DNA of 45,169 bases from Zestosphaera sp. (GCA_038843015.1 JAWBSH010000007.1:32808-77976), one strand, 5' to 3'. Shown: positions 36,086-44,324, numbered from the stretch's first letter. Numbers and translations: made by a program. The notes: a model not told the origin generated them from the sequence alone.

Positions 36086-37408
36086 TTAAGCTGGCTTCAC
36101 ATAACCCCACTTATCTAGTGCTCTCTTGAGTTCCTTATGTGTCTCAGCATACACGTCGAGAGGCACTCCCTTCAAGAACGCCTCGACAGCCTGCCTCACA
36201 GCCATAGCACCCTCTCTGGGACCGCCGGGATGCCCAAGTACCCCGCCACCAACCTGAATCACTAAATCAATACCTAGATGTTTTATAACCTCAGGTATCG
36301 TGCCTGGGTGCAGACCGCCGGAAGACGTGGGGAGTACGGGCTTGATGTGATGCCAGTCTTGCCTCAGCCTCAGGTCATCCGCCTCAGGAACGTATACTAG
36401 CTCTCTTAACGCCCTACTTATGTTCACGACTTCTCTAGCTCTGGCTTCTAGCTTGCCTACTTCAGGCGTGCCTACATGAAGTTGGTCTACGCCGACAACT
36501 CGCAAGAGTTTAGCTAAGGCAAACATGGAGAGACCGTGTGTTGGGTTTCTAGTGAAGGCCGCGTGGAAAGCTCTGTGAGCGTGTATTGCCAACCCGTGTT
36601 CTTCGGCTAGGTCTCTAATGAAAGTTAGAGATGACCAGCCAGCAATTACTACGTCTACCATCACGAACGGGTTACCGTAATCAGCTACTAGCTTAAGCCT
36701 CTTCTCCATCTCCCGCACGTCAGCTGTTATGTTAGCTAACCAGGTCTTCCTCTCACCACTTTCTTTCTCTGCTCTGTCGATAGCTCTCATAACTGCTTTA
36801 GCCCTCTCACTAAATCTGCAGTAAGAAGGTGACGCGAGATTCTCGTCGTCTTTCACAAAATCCATACCTCCTGCCAAGATCTCATAAGCTACTGCTTCTA
36901 ACTCCTCGGGCGAGAAACCTACTTTAGGTTTAGGAACGGTACCAAGTAGCGGCCTGTCATACACTCTGTATATGTCTCTAACACCTCTAAGACCTCTTAC
37001 AGGTCCTTTAAAGTACTTTAAGAATTCTTTAGGCATTGTAACATCTTCGATCCTGAGACTCTTAACTCTCCTCATACCAAATATATTGCCAGCAACTGAC
37101 GCGAGAAAAGCTGGCATATTACCCTCCTCAAACAAGTCTGTAGGGTATGCAACTCTAACGAGCCATGACCCATTACCAAGATTTCTTATCTCGTACGCTT
37201 TGCCCATTAATCTCCAAATCCTTTCAGGAAGTGATGATAGGGTAGTCCAAGTACCTACGCTACTTTCTGAAGCTATACTACCAGCAACATCCTCAATGCT
37301 GAAACCCTCACCAGGAATTACTCTGAAAGACACTATCACGTCCTTCTCAGGACTCGGAGAATAATCCTTCTTAACGAAGACATTATACCACTCAAACTCT
37401 TCAGGCAT
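36086..37408 (-). CDS. rbcL: Form III ribulose-bisphosphate carboxylase large subunit
   Basis: About 440 residues. Active-site residues all present: KPK motif (TVPKPKVGFS), carbamylated Lys and metal ligands in GGMDFVKDDENLASP, HRAFHAAFTRNPTHGLS, loop-6 Lys in HVGTPEVGKLE, PTSSGGLHPG and QVGGGVLGHPGGPREGA. The TVPKPKVG...MDFVKDDE signature matches archaeal form III enzymes (Thermococcus type), which work in AMP/nucleoside salvage together with AMP phosphorylase and R15P isomerase; those partners are not in the window. ATG 37408 is preferred because AGGTG lies about 9 bases upstream; GTG 37420 overlaps that site. Its far upstream flank is full of transposon remnants. nikR follows. Confidence 0.93.
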   Translation of the reverse strand: MPEEFEWYNVFVKKDYSPSPEKDVIVSFRVIPGEGFSIEDVAGSIASESSVGTWTTLSSLPERIWRLMGKAYEIRNLGNGSWLVRVAYPTDLFEEGNMPAFLASVAGNIFGMRRVKSLRIEDVTMPKEFLKYFKGPVRGLRGVRDIYRVYDRPLLGTVPKPKVGFSPEELEAVAYEILAGGMDFVKDDENLASPSYCRFSERAKAVMRAIDRAEKESGERKTWLANITADVREMEKRLKLVADYGNPFVMVDVVIAGWSSLTFIRDLAEEHGLAIHAHRAFHAAFTRNPTHGLSMFALAKLLRVVGVDQLHVGTPEVGKLEARAREVVNISRALRELVYVPEADDLRLRQDWHHIKPVLPTSSGGLHPGTIPEVIKHLGIDLVIQVGGGVLGHPGGPREGAMAVRQAVEAFLKGVPLDVYAETHKELKRALDKWGYVKPA

Positions 37409-37513
37409 GTATAAAAGCACCTTCTATAATAGAAAGTGACATAAGAAACTAATAAATCTTGTCTCAAATCAAAAAACATCGCAATACTTAACGACAGCAC
37501 CTGAGCGAATTCT

Positions 37514-37810
37514 AAGCCTAGTGCCCTCGTCTCGAGTTTTTATGAAAGTTTATAAGAGTTTGATACTAACTCACTTACTGCTAGAGATACTCTTCAGGAT
37601 GCAAGTATATAGTGGAAGACTCGAGTGAGTAGGATATTCAAGTACTCCAGGATGTGGAGTTTTTCCCACAGTCGTGAAACCGGTGGGGGTTACGGGTTTG
37701 GGTTATCCTGAATGAGTGAAGATCGATGATAAGGCCTCCGATGAAAGGTACCTCAAGGTCTGTGAAGCCAAGGATTAATAACAAACCACCAATATGAAAC
37801 CCGAACCCCT
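37514..37810 (+). mobile_element. Internally deleted IS607-family derivative (MITE-like)
   Basis: Its left part aligns with the left end of the intact IS607 element downstream: AAGCCTA at 37514 and 38207, TCGAGTTT 18 bases later in both, TTTATAAG 16-17 bases after that and TTGATA following. Traces of the tnpA start remain (LEILFRM against METLLLRP). The right part decodes as the tnpB C-terminus and ends in ATGAAACCC(G/A)AACCCCT, as at 40152-40168. The middle of tnpA and tnpB is missing. About 297 bp; edges are inferred from similarity alone. Confidence 0.75.
37625..37797 (+). pseudogene. tnpB: tnpB 3' remnant in the deletion derivative
   Basis: Conceptual translation gives IFKYSRMWSFSHS (frame 1) then, after a frameshift and a stop, GVILNE*RSMIRPPMKGTSR and KPRINNKPPI*. 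These align with NIYLKYTKMWGFPHS, GVTLNGWRPMIRPPMKGGLR and KPRVDIKPHQPT at the end of the intact tnpB. Not functional. Confidence 0.8.
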
Positions 37811-37929
37811 AATCACACTACCCTAAGGTTTTGAAATTCGTGAGTTACACATTCAAAAGCTCGCTTCTTTAGTGTGGGGATTATGTGATAAGGTTTGTAA
37901 GCTCTATATTTTTCCGGTTTAATGGATAG

Positions 37930-38076
37930 CATATTCCCGAGCCTCCTGCACCGTGTAGGGGTAGGGGTGAAGCGCCGAGACCGAGCGCAGGACTAAATCC
38001 AGCTCCTACCGAGAACGTAGCTCTAAACCTCCCCGAAACCCTCGCACTTCAGGGCGAGGAGGAGGTCAGAAATTAG
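37930..38076 (+). pseudogene. Isolated C-terminal tail of an IS200/IS605-type TnpB with terminal hairpin
   Basis: An open frame reads GEAPRPSAGLNPAPTENVA, then NLPETLALQGEEEVRN and a stop at 38074-38076, a tail characteristic of TnpB proteins of crenarchaeal IS605-type elements and different from the IS607 tnpB next door. The DNA beneath forms the hairpin CCTCGC/GCGAGG at 38040-38059 followed by GAGGAGGTCAG, the layout of an IS605 right end and of the omega-RNA scaffold encoded there. An in-frame stop lies at 37927; nothing upstream is TnpB-like. A remnant. Confidence 0.7.
38040..38059 (+). repeat. Right-end hairpin of the IS605-type remnant
   Basis: CCTCGC and GCGAGG form a 6-bp stem with an 8-base loop at the end of the isolated TnpB tail. 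In IS200/IS605 elements such hairpins are bound by the transposase and the same sequence forms the end of the omega RNA. Confidence 0.6.
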
Positions 38077-38240
38077 AGAGGAACATATTTATCACTAAAT
38101 CAAGACCTTAAGAAATACAAGAGGGAAAACTAATATATTTTAAGAAGTAATGAAGAAAGGGCTCACGAGCTAGGGCGTGTATGTGAGGACCCTCATACGA
38201 AGGAGCAAGCCTAACGCAACTGTTTCGAGTTTCATATAGG

Positions 38241-38248
38241 TTTATAAG
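38241..38248 (+). promoter_or_regulatory. TATA box of IS607 tnpA
   Basis: TTTATAAG lies about 24 bases before the TTG start at 38268 and is preserved as TTTATAAG at 37549-37556 in the deleted copy, which retains the same promoter and no working gene. Confidence 0.55.
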
Positions 38249-38267
38249 GGTTGATATCATTTTATTA

Positions 38268-38882
38268 TTGGAGACATTGTTGCTTCGACCGAAGGAGGTT
38301 TGTGGGAAGCTCGGTATCAGCTACACTACTCTGAGAGAGTACGTTAAGAGAGGTTGGATTAAACCAGTTGTTCTCGAGAGCGGTAAGTGGAGGTTCAGAG
38401 AGGAAGACGTTGAGAAGCTGATGGGTATCGTTAAACCGAAGACCGTTATCCTCTACGCTCGTACCTCCTCTCATACACAGAAGGACGATCTCGAGAGACA
38501 AGTGAAGGTCCTCGAGGAGTGGGCTAAACAGAACAACGTAGAGAAGTACGAGGTCGTCACGGACATTGGTAGTGGTCTTAACGAGGATAGAAAAGGATTC
38601 AAGAAAATACTGAAGCTCGCCACCGAGAGGAAGATATCCAAGATCGTAGTAGCGTACCCAGATAGACTCACCAGATTCGGATTCAAAACGCTGTTAGATC
38701 TTCTCAGAGCGTTCGGTGTAGAAGTGATCGCGTTAAACCACGAGGACAAAGACCCAAAGGAGGAGCTCGTGGAGGACTTGATCACCATAGTGTCTCACTT
38801 CGCTGGAAAACTCTACGGTATGAGGAGCCATAAGTATAGAAAGGTGGTTGAAGGTGCAAGAAAGCTCGTTGAAGACCCGTGA
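38268..38882 (+). CDS. tnpA: IS607-family serine recombinase TnpA
   Basis: A 204-residue protein. Residues 5-50 form a MerR-like helix-turn-helix (LRPKEVCGKLGISYTTLREYVKRGWIKPV), followed by a resolvase catalytic domain: ILYARTSSHTQKDDLERQVKVLEEW with nucleophile Ser67, then SGLNEDRKGFKKIL, KIVVAYPDRLTRFG and EVIALNHEDKD, where the arginines of the active site lie. The HTH-first arrangement is the IS607 order. TTG 38268 is the listed start, with TTG 38277/38280 possible. It overlaps tnpB by 35 bases. It appears complete. Confidence 0.92.
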   Translation: METLLLRPKEVCGKLGISYTTLREYVKRGWIKPVVLESGKWRFREEDVEKLMGIVKPKTVILYARTSSHTQKDDLERQVKVLEEWAKQNNVEKYEVVTDIGSGLNEDRKGFKKILKLATERKISKIVVAYPDRLTRFGFKTLLDLLRAFGVEVIALNHEDKDPKEELVEDLITIVSHFAGKLYGMRSHKYRKVVEGARKLVEDP

Positions 38883-40155
38883 ATTAGTTAGAATGTACAG
38901 TATTCCAGTAAGAGACTTGAGAGTTAGAGAGCTGATAACGTGGTACACTAAAACGCTCCAGAGAGCAGTTGACACGATATGGGAGAACATTATATGGGAG
39001 TACAGGTTCCCAGAGCTATCCAGGAGAGGAAGGAGAATTAGCGTTGAACTAGGGTACAGGGTCAAGGCTCCAAGAGTACCTGCTGATAGGAAGTTCGAGA
39101 AGATGCTTAGAGATGCATTGCTCGCAGAGTGCCCATATGCTAAGCACTGGGTTGATGCTGTTATCAGAACAGCGTACTCTGTTATCGAGTCTTGGAGGAA
39201 GAGGTACCTGAAGGGAGAAGCCAGGAAGGTTAAACCGAGGATTAAGAGGAGGTTCGCTAGATGCAAGATAACGCTCATGAAGGTCGACTACGAGAGGAAA
39301 GTGTTGAAGATAACTCTGAAGTCTGGTGAGTACCTCGAGGTTTCGTGGAGAGGAATGTGGTTCGGCAGGAGAGTTGAGGGCTGGAGAATTGGAGAAGTGA
39401 TCCTCAAGGACGGTAGAGTGCTTATTCCGTTCAAGAAGACCGAGGTCTACAGTGTTGAGAGAGTTGTTGCGTGGGATTCGAACGAGCTATCTCTCGACGG
39501 CTACTCCCCAGGTGTGGGGTTCATTAAGGTTGACTTGAGGTATCTGCAGAGCTTGAAGATTGTTTACGAGAAGAAGAAAGCTACTACTCAATCCATTGGT
39601 AAGAGGGAGCTGTTCGAGAAGTATGCTAAGCGAGAGAGAAACAGAGAAAAGGACTTCGTAAACAAGCTCGTTAAGCAGGTAACCACCATGTTCCCCAACG
39701 CTGTCCACATTGTTGAAGACCTCGAGAAGGAAGACTTGGTTGCCAGGGGGAGAACCAGCAAGAATAGGAGGAAGAGGAACGCTAGAACACCTTGGGAAAC
39801 AATACACAGGAAGCTCTCGGAGAAAGCACTAGTCGTTAAGGTTTCTCCACACAACACCTCTCGAACCTGCCCACGATGCGGGTGCGTGGTAAAGACCCGA
39901 GTGGGCAGGGTATTCAAATGCCCGAGGTGTGGTCTTGAAATGGACAGACAGAAGCTGGCGTCCATAAACATCTACCTCAAGTACACCAAGATGTGGGGGT
40001 TTCCCCACAGCAATGAACCCGATGAAATCTATGAGGGCGAGCTGTGGGTCGGGGTTACCCTGAACGGGTGGAGACCAATGATAAGACCTCCAATGAAAGG
40101 AGGCCTGAGGTCAATGAAGCCAAGGGTTGATATCAAACCACATCAACCAACATGA
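38848..40155 (+). CDS. tnpB: TnpB RNA-guided nuclease of IS607 element
   Basis: A 435-residue TnpB. The RuvC catalytic residues are all present: Asp210 (VVAWDSNELSL), Glu290 (VHIVEDLEKEDL) and Asp366 (GLEMDRQKLASIN). The zinc finger is CPRCGC...CPRCG (Cys341, 344, 358, 361). The N-terminal domain is basic and helical. TTG 38848 is the listed start; the GTG at 38854 is possible. The C-terminus GWRPMIRPPMKGGLRSMKPR is repeated in the deleted copy upstream. TnpB proteins cut DNA guided by an omega RNA from the element's right end, which helps the element persist after excision. Probably active. Confidence 0.9.
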   Translation: MKVQESSLKTRELVRMYSIPVRDLRVRELITWYTKTLQRAVDTIWENIIWEYRFPELSRRGRRISVELGYRVKAPRVPADRKFEKMLRDALLAECPYAKHWVDAVIRTAYSVIESWRKRYLKGEARKVKPRIKRRFARCKITLMKVDYERKVLKITLKSGEYLEVSWRGMWFGRRVEGWRIGEVILKDGRVLIPFKKTEVYSVERVVAWDSNELSLDGYSPGVGFIKVDLRYLQSLKIVYEKKKATTQSIGKRELFEKYAKRERNREKDFVNKLVKQVTTMFPNAVHIVEDLEKEDLVARGRTSKNRRKRNARTPWETIHRKLSEKALVVKVSPHNTSRTCPRCGCVVKTRVGRVFKCPRCGLEMDRQKLASINIYLKYTKMWGFPHSNEPDEIYEGELWVGVTLNGWRPMIRPPMKGGLRSMKPRVDIKPHQPT

Positions 40156-40168
40156 AACCCAAACCCCT
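40000..40168 (+). ncRNA. Predicted omega-RNA region at the IS607 right end
   Basis: By analogy with characterised TnpB loci, the scaffold overlaps the tnpB 3' end and the element's right end. Conservation between this copy and the deleted copy extends past the stop codons to AACCCCT (40162-40168 and 37804-37810), supporting a functional noncoding end. Boundaries and fold are not resolved. Confidence 0.35.
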
Positions 40169-40355
40169 CTAGCATCTTGCTGTAGACGAGTGGGTTGGTA
40201 CAGCACTCACGCGCTAGCAATAAAAACACTGACCTCCTCATTTTAAAGACAAGACTTTTAGCTGTAACTGATTCTCATGTACGAACGTGAAGGTGAAAAT
40301 TAAACTCGATTGTCATCAATTGTCAAAGTATTTTTGCTTGATTAATAATCATTTA

Positions 40356-40646
40356 CTAAGTTTTCTTACCTACTTCAACAACTTCTTTACACTTAAGTTG
40401 TTTAATAAATTCTTCTAGCTCATTCAGAGGTATCTTTATTGTATAGAGGTATCTTTTCGTCCTAGCTTTAACCTTAGCTATTCCTTCTTTCTCTTTCTTC
40501 ACGATCCTGCACACCTCAGCTCTGGCAGATAATTCTATAAACTTGTTTTTATCGTATATCTCGACAGGCATTTCACCCACCACTCTCATGGAGTCTCGTC
40601 TTTTATGATAGAGCGTAAGTTTATAAGTTTTTAGTAATCTAGTCAA
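40356..40646 (-). CDS. Small basic protein of unknown function
   Basis: A 96-residue, lysine-rich protein from a TTG start that has GAGGG 6 bases upstream. It shows alternating strands (YKLTLYHKR, MPVEIYDKNKFIELSARAEVCRIVKK, AKVKARTKRYLYTIKIP) and a C-terminal helix (LNELEEFIKQLKCKEVVEV). The high charge suggests nucleic-acid binding, but no known family was recognised. It sits between the IS607 right end and the LysRS gene, on the opposite strand. Confidence that it is a real gene rests on its ribosome-binding site and its hyperthermophile-like composition. Confidence 0.55.
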   Translation of the reverse strand: MTRLLKTYKLTLYHKRRDSMRVVGEMPVEIYDKNKFIELSARAEVCRIVKKEKEGIAKVKARTKRYLYTIKIPLNELEEFIKQLKCKEVVEVGKKT

Positions 40647-40799
40647 GCATGTCCCTCTAGAAGTCGCTACTTGCTTTCTAGTCCTAAGAGACGGTAGATA
40701 TTCAGCCGTAGATGTCGTCCTAGGAGATTCTGAGTCGTCTCTTCTCGAGCCATAACGTTTTTAACCTGTAGTGTGTGTTGTTAGGTTAGGTAGTGCTTG

Positions 40800-42269
40800 A
40801 TGAGTGCTGAAAGAGATTTTAGGAAGAGTTTAAGAGAAGAACTGTTGAGGGACGGGGTTAACCCATACCCCCACATACTCAGCTTAGGCTACGTGCCTGT
40901 TAAAGACATAGTCGGTAGTCCTAAGTTAGGAGAGGTAGTAGCTACTGCCGGCAGAGTAGCCGGACTCAGAAGACATGGCAAGCTAGTGTTTGCAGACTTG
41001 ATAGATGATGGCTACAGAATACAGCTCTCAATAAACTCTGGTAACGTAGGTAGTGAGAAGTTCGAGTGGTTCATGAAATATGTTAACTTAGGCGACTTCA
41101 TAAACGTGAGGGGGGAACTCTTCTATACTCAGAAAGGAGAATTAACTATCAACGTTAAGGAGTATCAGCTGATAGTGAAGGCTCTGAGGTCGCCCCCGGT
41201 TAAGTGGGGCCACAAGATATTAGACCCTGAGGTCAGGTATAGGAAGCGGTACCTGGACTTAATGATGACTCCTCAAGTGAGAAAGATCTTTGAGGTACGC
41301 TTCAACACCATAGCTGAGATAAGGAAGTTCATGTGGGGCAAAGGCTTCATAGAAGTTGAGACTCCAATACTTCAGCCAGTTTATGGTGGTGCAGCAGCAA
41401 AACCCTTCACAACCAAGATCCAGGCACTCGATGAATACTGGTACCTAAGAATATCTCTCGAGCTGTACTTAAAGAGGTTCCTAGTAGGAGGTTTTAATAA
41501 GGTTTTCGAGATAGGCAAGAACTTCAGGAATGAAGATATAGACGTACAACACAACCCGGAGTTTACTATGATGGAGGCGTATCAGGCTTACGCAGACTAC
41601 GAAGATATCATGAGACTCACAGAAGAACTGATAAGCACTGTTGCTGAGAAGGTCTTAGGAACTACCAAAGTAAGCTACCCCATCGGAGAATCCAGGGTCG
41701 AGATAGATTTGAGACCCCCATACAAGAGAGTCAGGATGATTGAGGGCTTAAGAGAGTTTGCTGGGGTTGATGTTGAGGCGTTAAGTGATGACGACTTAAG
41801 AGACCTTTTGAGGACACACAGTCTCTCACTGCCCGGTGGTTACGACAGAGGCAGAGCCATAGCGAAGCTATTTGATAGATTAGTAGGGGCTCAACACTTA
41901 ATACAACCCACATTCGTGATTGACTTCCCAGCATCTTCATCACCTCTAGCCAAGCCACACAGACTGAACCCCGAATACGCTGAAAGGTTCGAGCTGTATG
42001 TTGCGGGCATGGAGCTGGCTAACGCCTTCACGGAACTGAATGACCCAGTACTTCAAGAAACTTACTTTAGGCAAGAAGAAGAGAGAAGGAAATTAGGTGA
42101 TGCTGAGGCCCACCCATATGACTGGGACTTCATAGAAGCTCTCGAGTATGGAATGCCTCCAGCAGGTGGCTTAGGACTAGGAATAGATAGACTAGTGATG
42201 ATATTTACTGGACAGACCTCAATTAAGGAGGTAATACCCTTCCCTATGATGACTCGTTCCAGCACTTAA
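40800..42269 (+). CDS. lysS: Lysyl-tRNA synthetase, class II
   Basis: About 489 residues. The N-terminal OB-fold (GEVVATAGRVAGLRRHGKLVFADL) is followed by RYRKRYLDLM, motif 1 around IRKFMWGKGFIEVETPILQPVYGGAAAKPFTT, motif 2 (FEIGKNFRNEDIDVQHNPEFTMMEAYQAY) and motif 3 (PAGGLGLGIDRLVMIF). It charges tRNA-Lys. Class II LysRS is normal in crenarchaeotes while many euryarchaeotes use class I. ATG 40800 is chosen over TTG 40797, behind AGGTAG. Length and motifs appear complete. Confidence 0.95.
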   Translation: MSAERDFRKSLREELLRDGVNPYPHILSLGYVPVKDIVGSPKLGEVVATAGRVAGLRRHGKLVFADLIDDGYRIQLSINSGNVGSEKFEWFMKYVNLGDFINVRGELFYTQKGELTINVKEYQLIVKALRSPPVKWGHKILDPEVRYRKRYLDLMMTPQVRKIFEVRFNTIAEIRKFMWGKGFIEVETPILQPVYGGAAAKPFTTKIQALDEYWYLRISLELYLKRFLVGGFNKVFEIGKNFRNEDIDVQHNPEFTMMEAYQAYADYEDIMRLTEELISTVAEKVLGTTKVSYPIGESRVEIDLRPPYKRVRMIEGLREFAGVDVEALSDDDLRDLLRTHSLSLPGGYDRGRAIAKLFDRLVGAQHLIQPTFVIDFPASSSPLAKPHRLNPEYAERFELYVAGMELANAFTELNDPVLQETYFRQEEERRKLGDAEAHPYDWDFIEALEYGMPPAGGLGLGIDRLVMIFTGQTSIKEVIPFPMMTRSST

Positions 42270-42318
42270 TTAACGTGTTCTTTAATAGTCGTATGAAATA
42301 TTTTGTTGGTGTAATGGT

Positions 42319-43365
42319 GTGAAGCTGGTTTGCTGGAAGTGTGGGTTTCAGACAGAGTATAAGCCTGGACTATACACGTGTGAGAGTTGCGGCGAGCCAC
42401 TCTTAGTAGATAGTGATTTTCGCGAGTCCCTAAGAAGAGAAAACACGCTAATTCCTAGGGAATTAAGGGTCGTGACCTTAGGTGAGGGAAAAACACCACT
42501 GATAAAATCTAGGGAGGGTGTCTACCTAAAGCTAGACTACCTAAACCCCTCAGGCTCTTTCAAGGATAGGGGGGCTGCCACGGCAGTCTCGGAAGCTCTG
42601 AACAGGGGTTGTAGGCTAGTTATTGAAGATTCTTCAGGTAATGCAGGAATTTCTTACTCAGCGTACGCTGGACGTGCTGGCATAAAAGCCAGAATTTACG
42701 TGCCTTACGACGCACCTTCAGGCAAGAAAAACTTGCTCAAAGCTCTGGGAGCTGAGGTAATAGAAGCCCCCACGAGAGATGAGGCTGCCAGACTCGCCGT
42801 AAGTGACTTGGAGGGGTGCTATGTAGGACACAGAATAAACCCTTACTTCCTGGAAGGGATGAAGGATCTAGCACTAGAGTTAGTTAAGGAGCTAGGTGAG
42901 GTAGACTACGTTGTAAGTCCACTAGCTAGTGGCACTCTCATTATAGGCTTGTGGAAAGGCTATAGAGAATTAGTTGAGGCAGGTATAGCTAAGCGCGTCC
43001 CCAAGCTAGTAGCTGTTCAGGCATGCGGTTACGAATCACTCGCTAGGTATTACAAACCTTACCTCAACGTCTGCAGGTCTAAAGCTCAACTACCTGATGG
43101 GATAAGACTAACAGAAGCGCCAAGACTGCGTCACGTGGCTGAGATACTTAAAGAGACGGGAGGCTTATACGCAGTAGTAGACGACGACCTGGTATTACCC
43201 TACCTAAGAGAACTGTGGAGGGAGGGGGTAGTAGCTGAGCCTACGAGTGCTTACGGGTACGCAGGAGCCAGAGAACTCATGAAAGACGGGAGTATTTCTG
43301 GAAAGGTCGTAATCATATTAACAGGTAATGGCATTAAACACATCTCCGGAGGTATGACTCTATGA
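42319..43365 (+). CDS. thrC: Threonine synthase
   Basis: A 348-residue PLP enzyme. An N-terminal zinc ribbon (CWKCGFQTEYKPGLYTCESCGEPL) precedes LGEGKTPLI, the PLP-Lys motif NPSGSFKDRGAATAVSEAL and the phosphate-binding glycine region SSGNAGISYSAY, with ILTGNGIKH near the end. It converts O-phosphohomoserine to threonine. The GTG at 42319 follows TTGGTG by 7 bases. The stop overlaps the MeaB start by 4 bases (ATGA). It is on the short side for the family, but all motifs are present; a related PLP synthase cannot be excluded. Confidence 0.88.
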   Translation: MKLVCWKCGFQTEYKPGLYTCESCGEPLLVDSDFRESLRRENTLIPRELRVVTLGEGKTPLIKSREGVYLKLDYLNPSGSFKDRGAATAVSEALNRGCRLVIEDSSGNAGISYSAYAGRAGIKARIYVPYDAPSGKKNLLKALGAEVIEAPTRDEAARLAVSDLEGCYVGHRINPYFLEGMKDLALELVKELGEVDYVVSPLASGTLIIGLWKGYRELVEAGIAKRVPKLVAVQACGYESLARYYKPYLNVCRSKAQLPDGIRLTEAPRLRHVAEILKETGGLYAVVDDDLVLPYLRELWREGVVAEPTSAYGYAGARELMKDGSISGKVVIILTGNGIKHISGGMTL

Positions 43366-44324
43366 ACGTAGACGTTGCGAAACTTGTTAGCGGGGCTCTC
43401 AAGAAAGATAAAGCGTCAGTAAGTAAGTTAATAACTTTAGTTGAGACAGACCCTCTAAACTCGATCTCAGTTATTACGCGAATCCCGTATCAGCCTAAGA
43501 CCGCACACATAATAGGGTTCACAGGGTCTGCCGGCGTAGGCAAATCTACGCTAATAAACGCAGTAGCTACCCTACTAGCTCGCGAGGGTAGTTCGGTAGC
43601 CGTCATAGCCGTAGACCCTAGATCGCCTATTACTGGAGGGGCCATAATGGGAGACAGAGTCAGGATGAAGGACGTGCCTAAAGAAGTTTATGTCAGGTCC
43701 ATGACTACGCGTGAGGAAGAGTCGTTGCCTCTGAAGACACTACTCACTATCGAGCTACTTGAGCGTTTAGGATTCGACTACATAATCTTAGAGACTCCTG
43801 GAGCAGGACAGTTCAGTACTAGAATCATGAGCGTCGCCGACACCATAGTTGTCGTCTTAATGCCTGAGTCAGGCGACGAAATACAAGCTATCAAGGCAGG
43901 CATAATGGAGATAGGAGACATATACGTAGTGAATAAAGCCGACCTGCCGGGAGCCAACTTAACTTACAATCAAGTACTCTTTGCACTTAATTCAACAGAA
44001 AGAAAAGGGTGGACACCTAAAGTCATCTTAACTAACGCGTTAAGCATAACCAACGTAGAGCCACTAGTGAATGCTATCAAAGACCACGCAACCTTCGTGA
44101 AGGGGAAGGGGCTAGATACGGAGAAAAGAACGTTAAGAAGATCTCTAGAACTCCAGCTAATGATAGAAGAAGAGCTAAGCAAGATAATTAAGGAAGTAAG
44201 CAAACCTCAAACCACCCTATACAAAGAATTTGAGAAACTCCTGAAAAGTAATGAATCACTAAAAGAATTCATTAAAAAAATAAAAGAAGAAATATCTAAC
44301 AGGATCAGCACATCACCTCACTAA
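43362..44324 (+). CDS. meaB: MeaB/ArgK-family G-protein chaperone
   Basis: A 320-residue SIMIBI GTPase. Walker A is GFTGSAGVGKSTLINAV, followed by VAVDPRSPITGGAIMGDRVRM, the switch ETPGAGQFST (ETVGVGQSE in most relatives), and the base-recognition NKADLPG. C-terminal helices form the dimerisation part. In the family this protein protects and reloads adenosylcobalamin-dependent mutases such as methylmalonyl-CoA mutase. The mutase is not in the window. Translation is coupled to thrC by a 4-base overlap. The Q-to-F change next to GxGQ is unusual but probably harmless. Confidence 0.87.
   Translation: MNVDVAKLVSGALKKDKASVSKLITLVETDPLNSISVITRIPYQPKTAHIIGFTGSAGVGKSTLINAVATLLAREGSSVAVIAVDPRSPITGGAIMGDRVRMKDVPKEVYVRSMTTREEESLPLKTLLTIELLERLGFDYIILETPGAGQFSTRIMSVADTIVVVLMPESGDEIQAIKAGIMEIGDIYVVNKADLPGANLTYNQVLFALNSTERKGWTPKVILTNALSITNVEPLVNAIKDHATFVKGKGLDTEKRTLRRSLELQLMIEEELSKIIKEVSKPQTTLYKEFEKLLKSNESLKEFIKKIKEEISNRISTSPH

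Larger units (their letters stand above)
37421..38206. other. Gene-free stretch upstream of rbcL holding transposon remnants
   Basis: No intact gene is seen. 37421-37513 should hold the rbcL promoter (AAGATTTATTAG about 45 bases before the start on the minus strand). 37514-37810 is the deleted IS607 copy. 37811-37929 shows nothing recognisable. 37930-38076 is an isolated TnpB tail. 38077-38206 is AT-rich spacer without a clear feature. Confidence 0.6.
38207..40168 (+). mobile_element. IS607-family insertion sequence, apparently intact
   Basis: A serine-recombinase tnpA (38268-38882) overlapping a tnpB (38848-40155) in the same direction, the defining order of IS607. Left and right limits are set by similarity to the deleted copy: AAGCCTA at 38207 and ATGAAACCCAAACCCCT ending at 40168, about 1.96 kb. 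There are no terminal inverted repeats, as expected for the family. The strand of a noncoding guide RNA should overlap the tnpB 3' end. The exact target dinucleotide cannot be read without an empty-site sequence. Confidence 0.82.
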
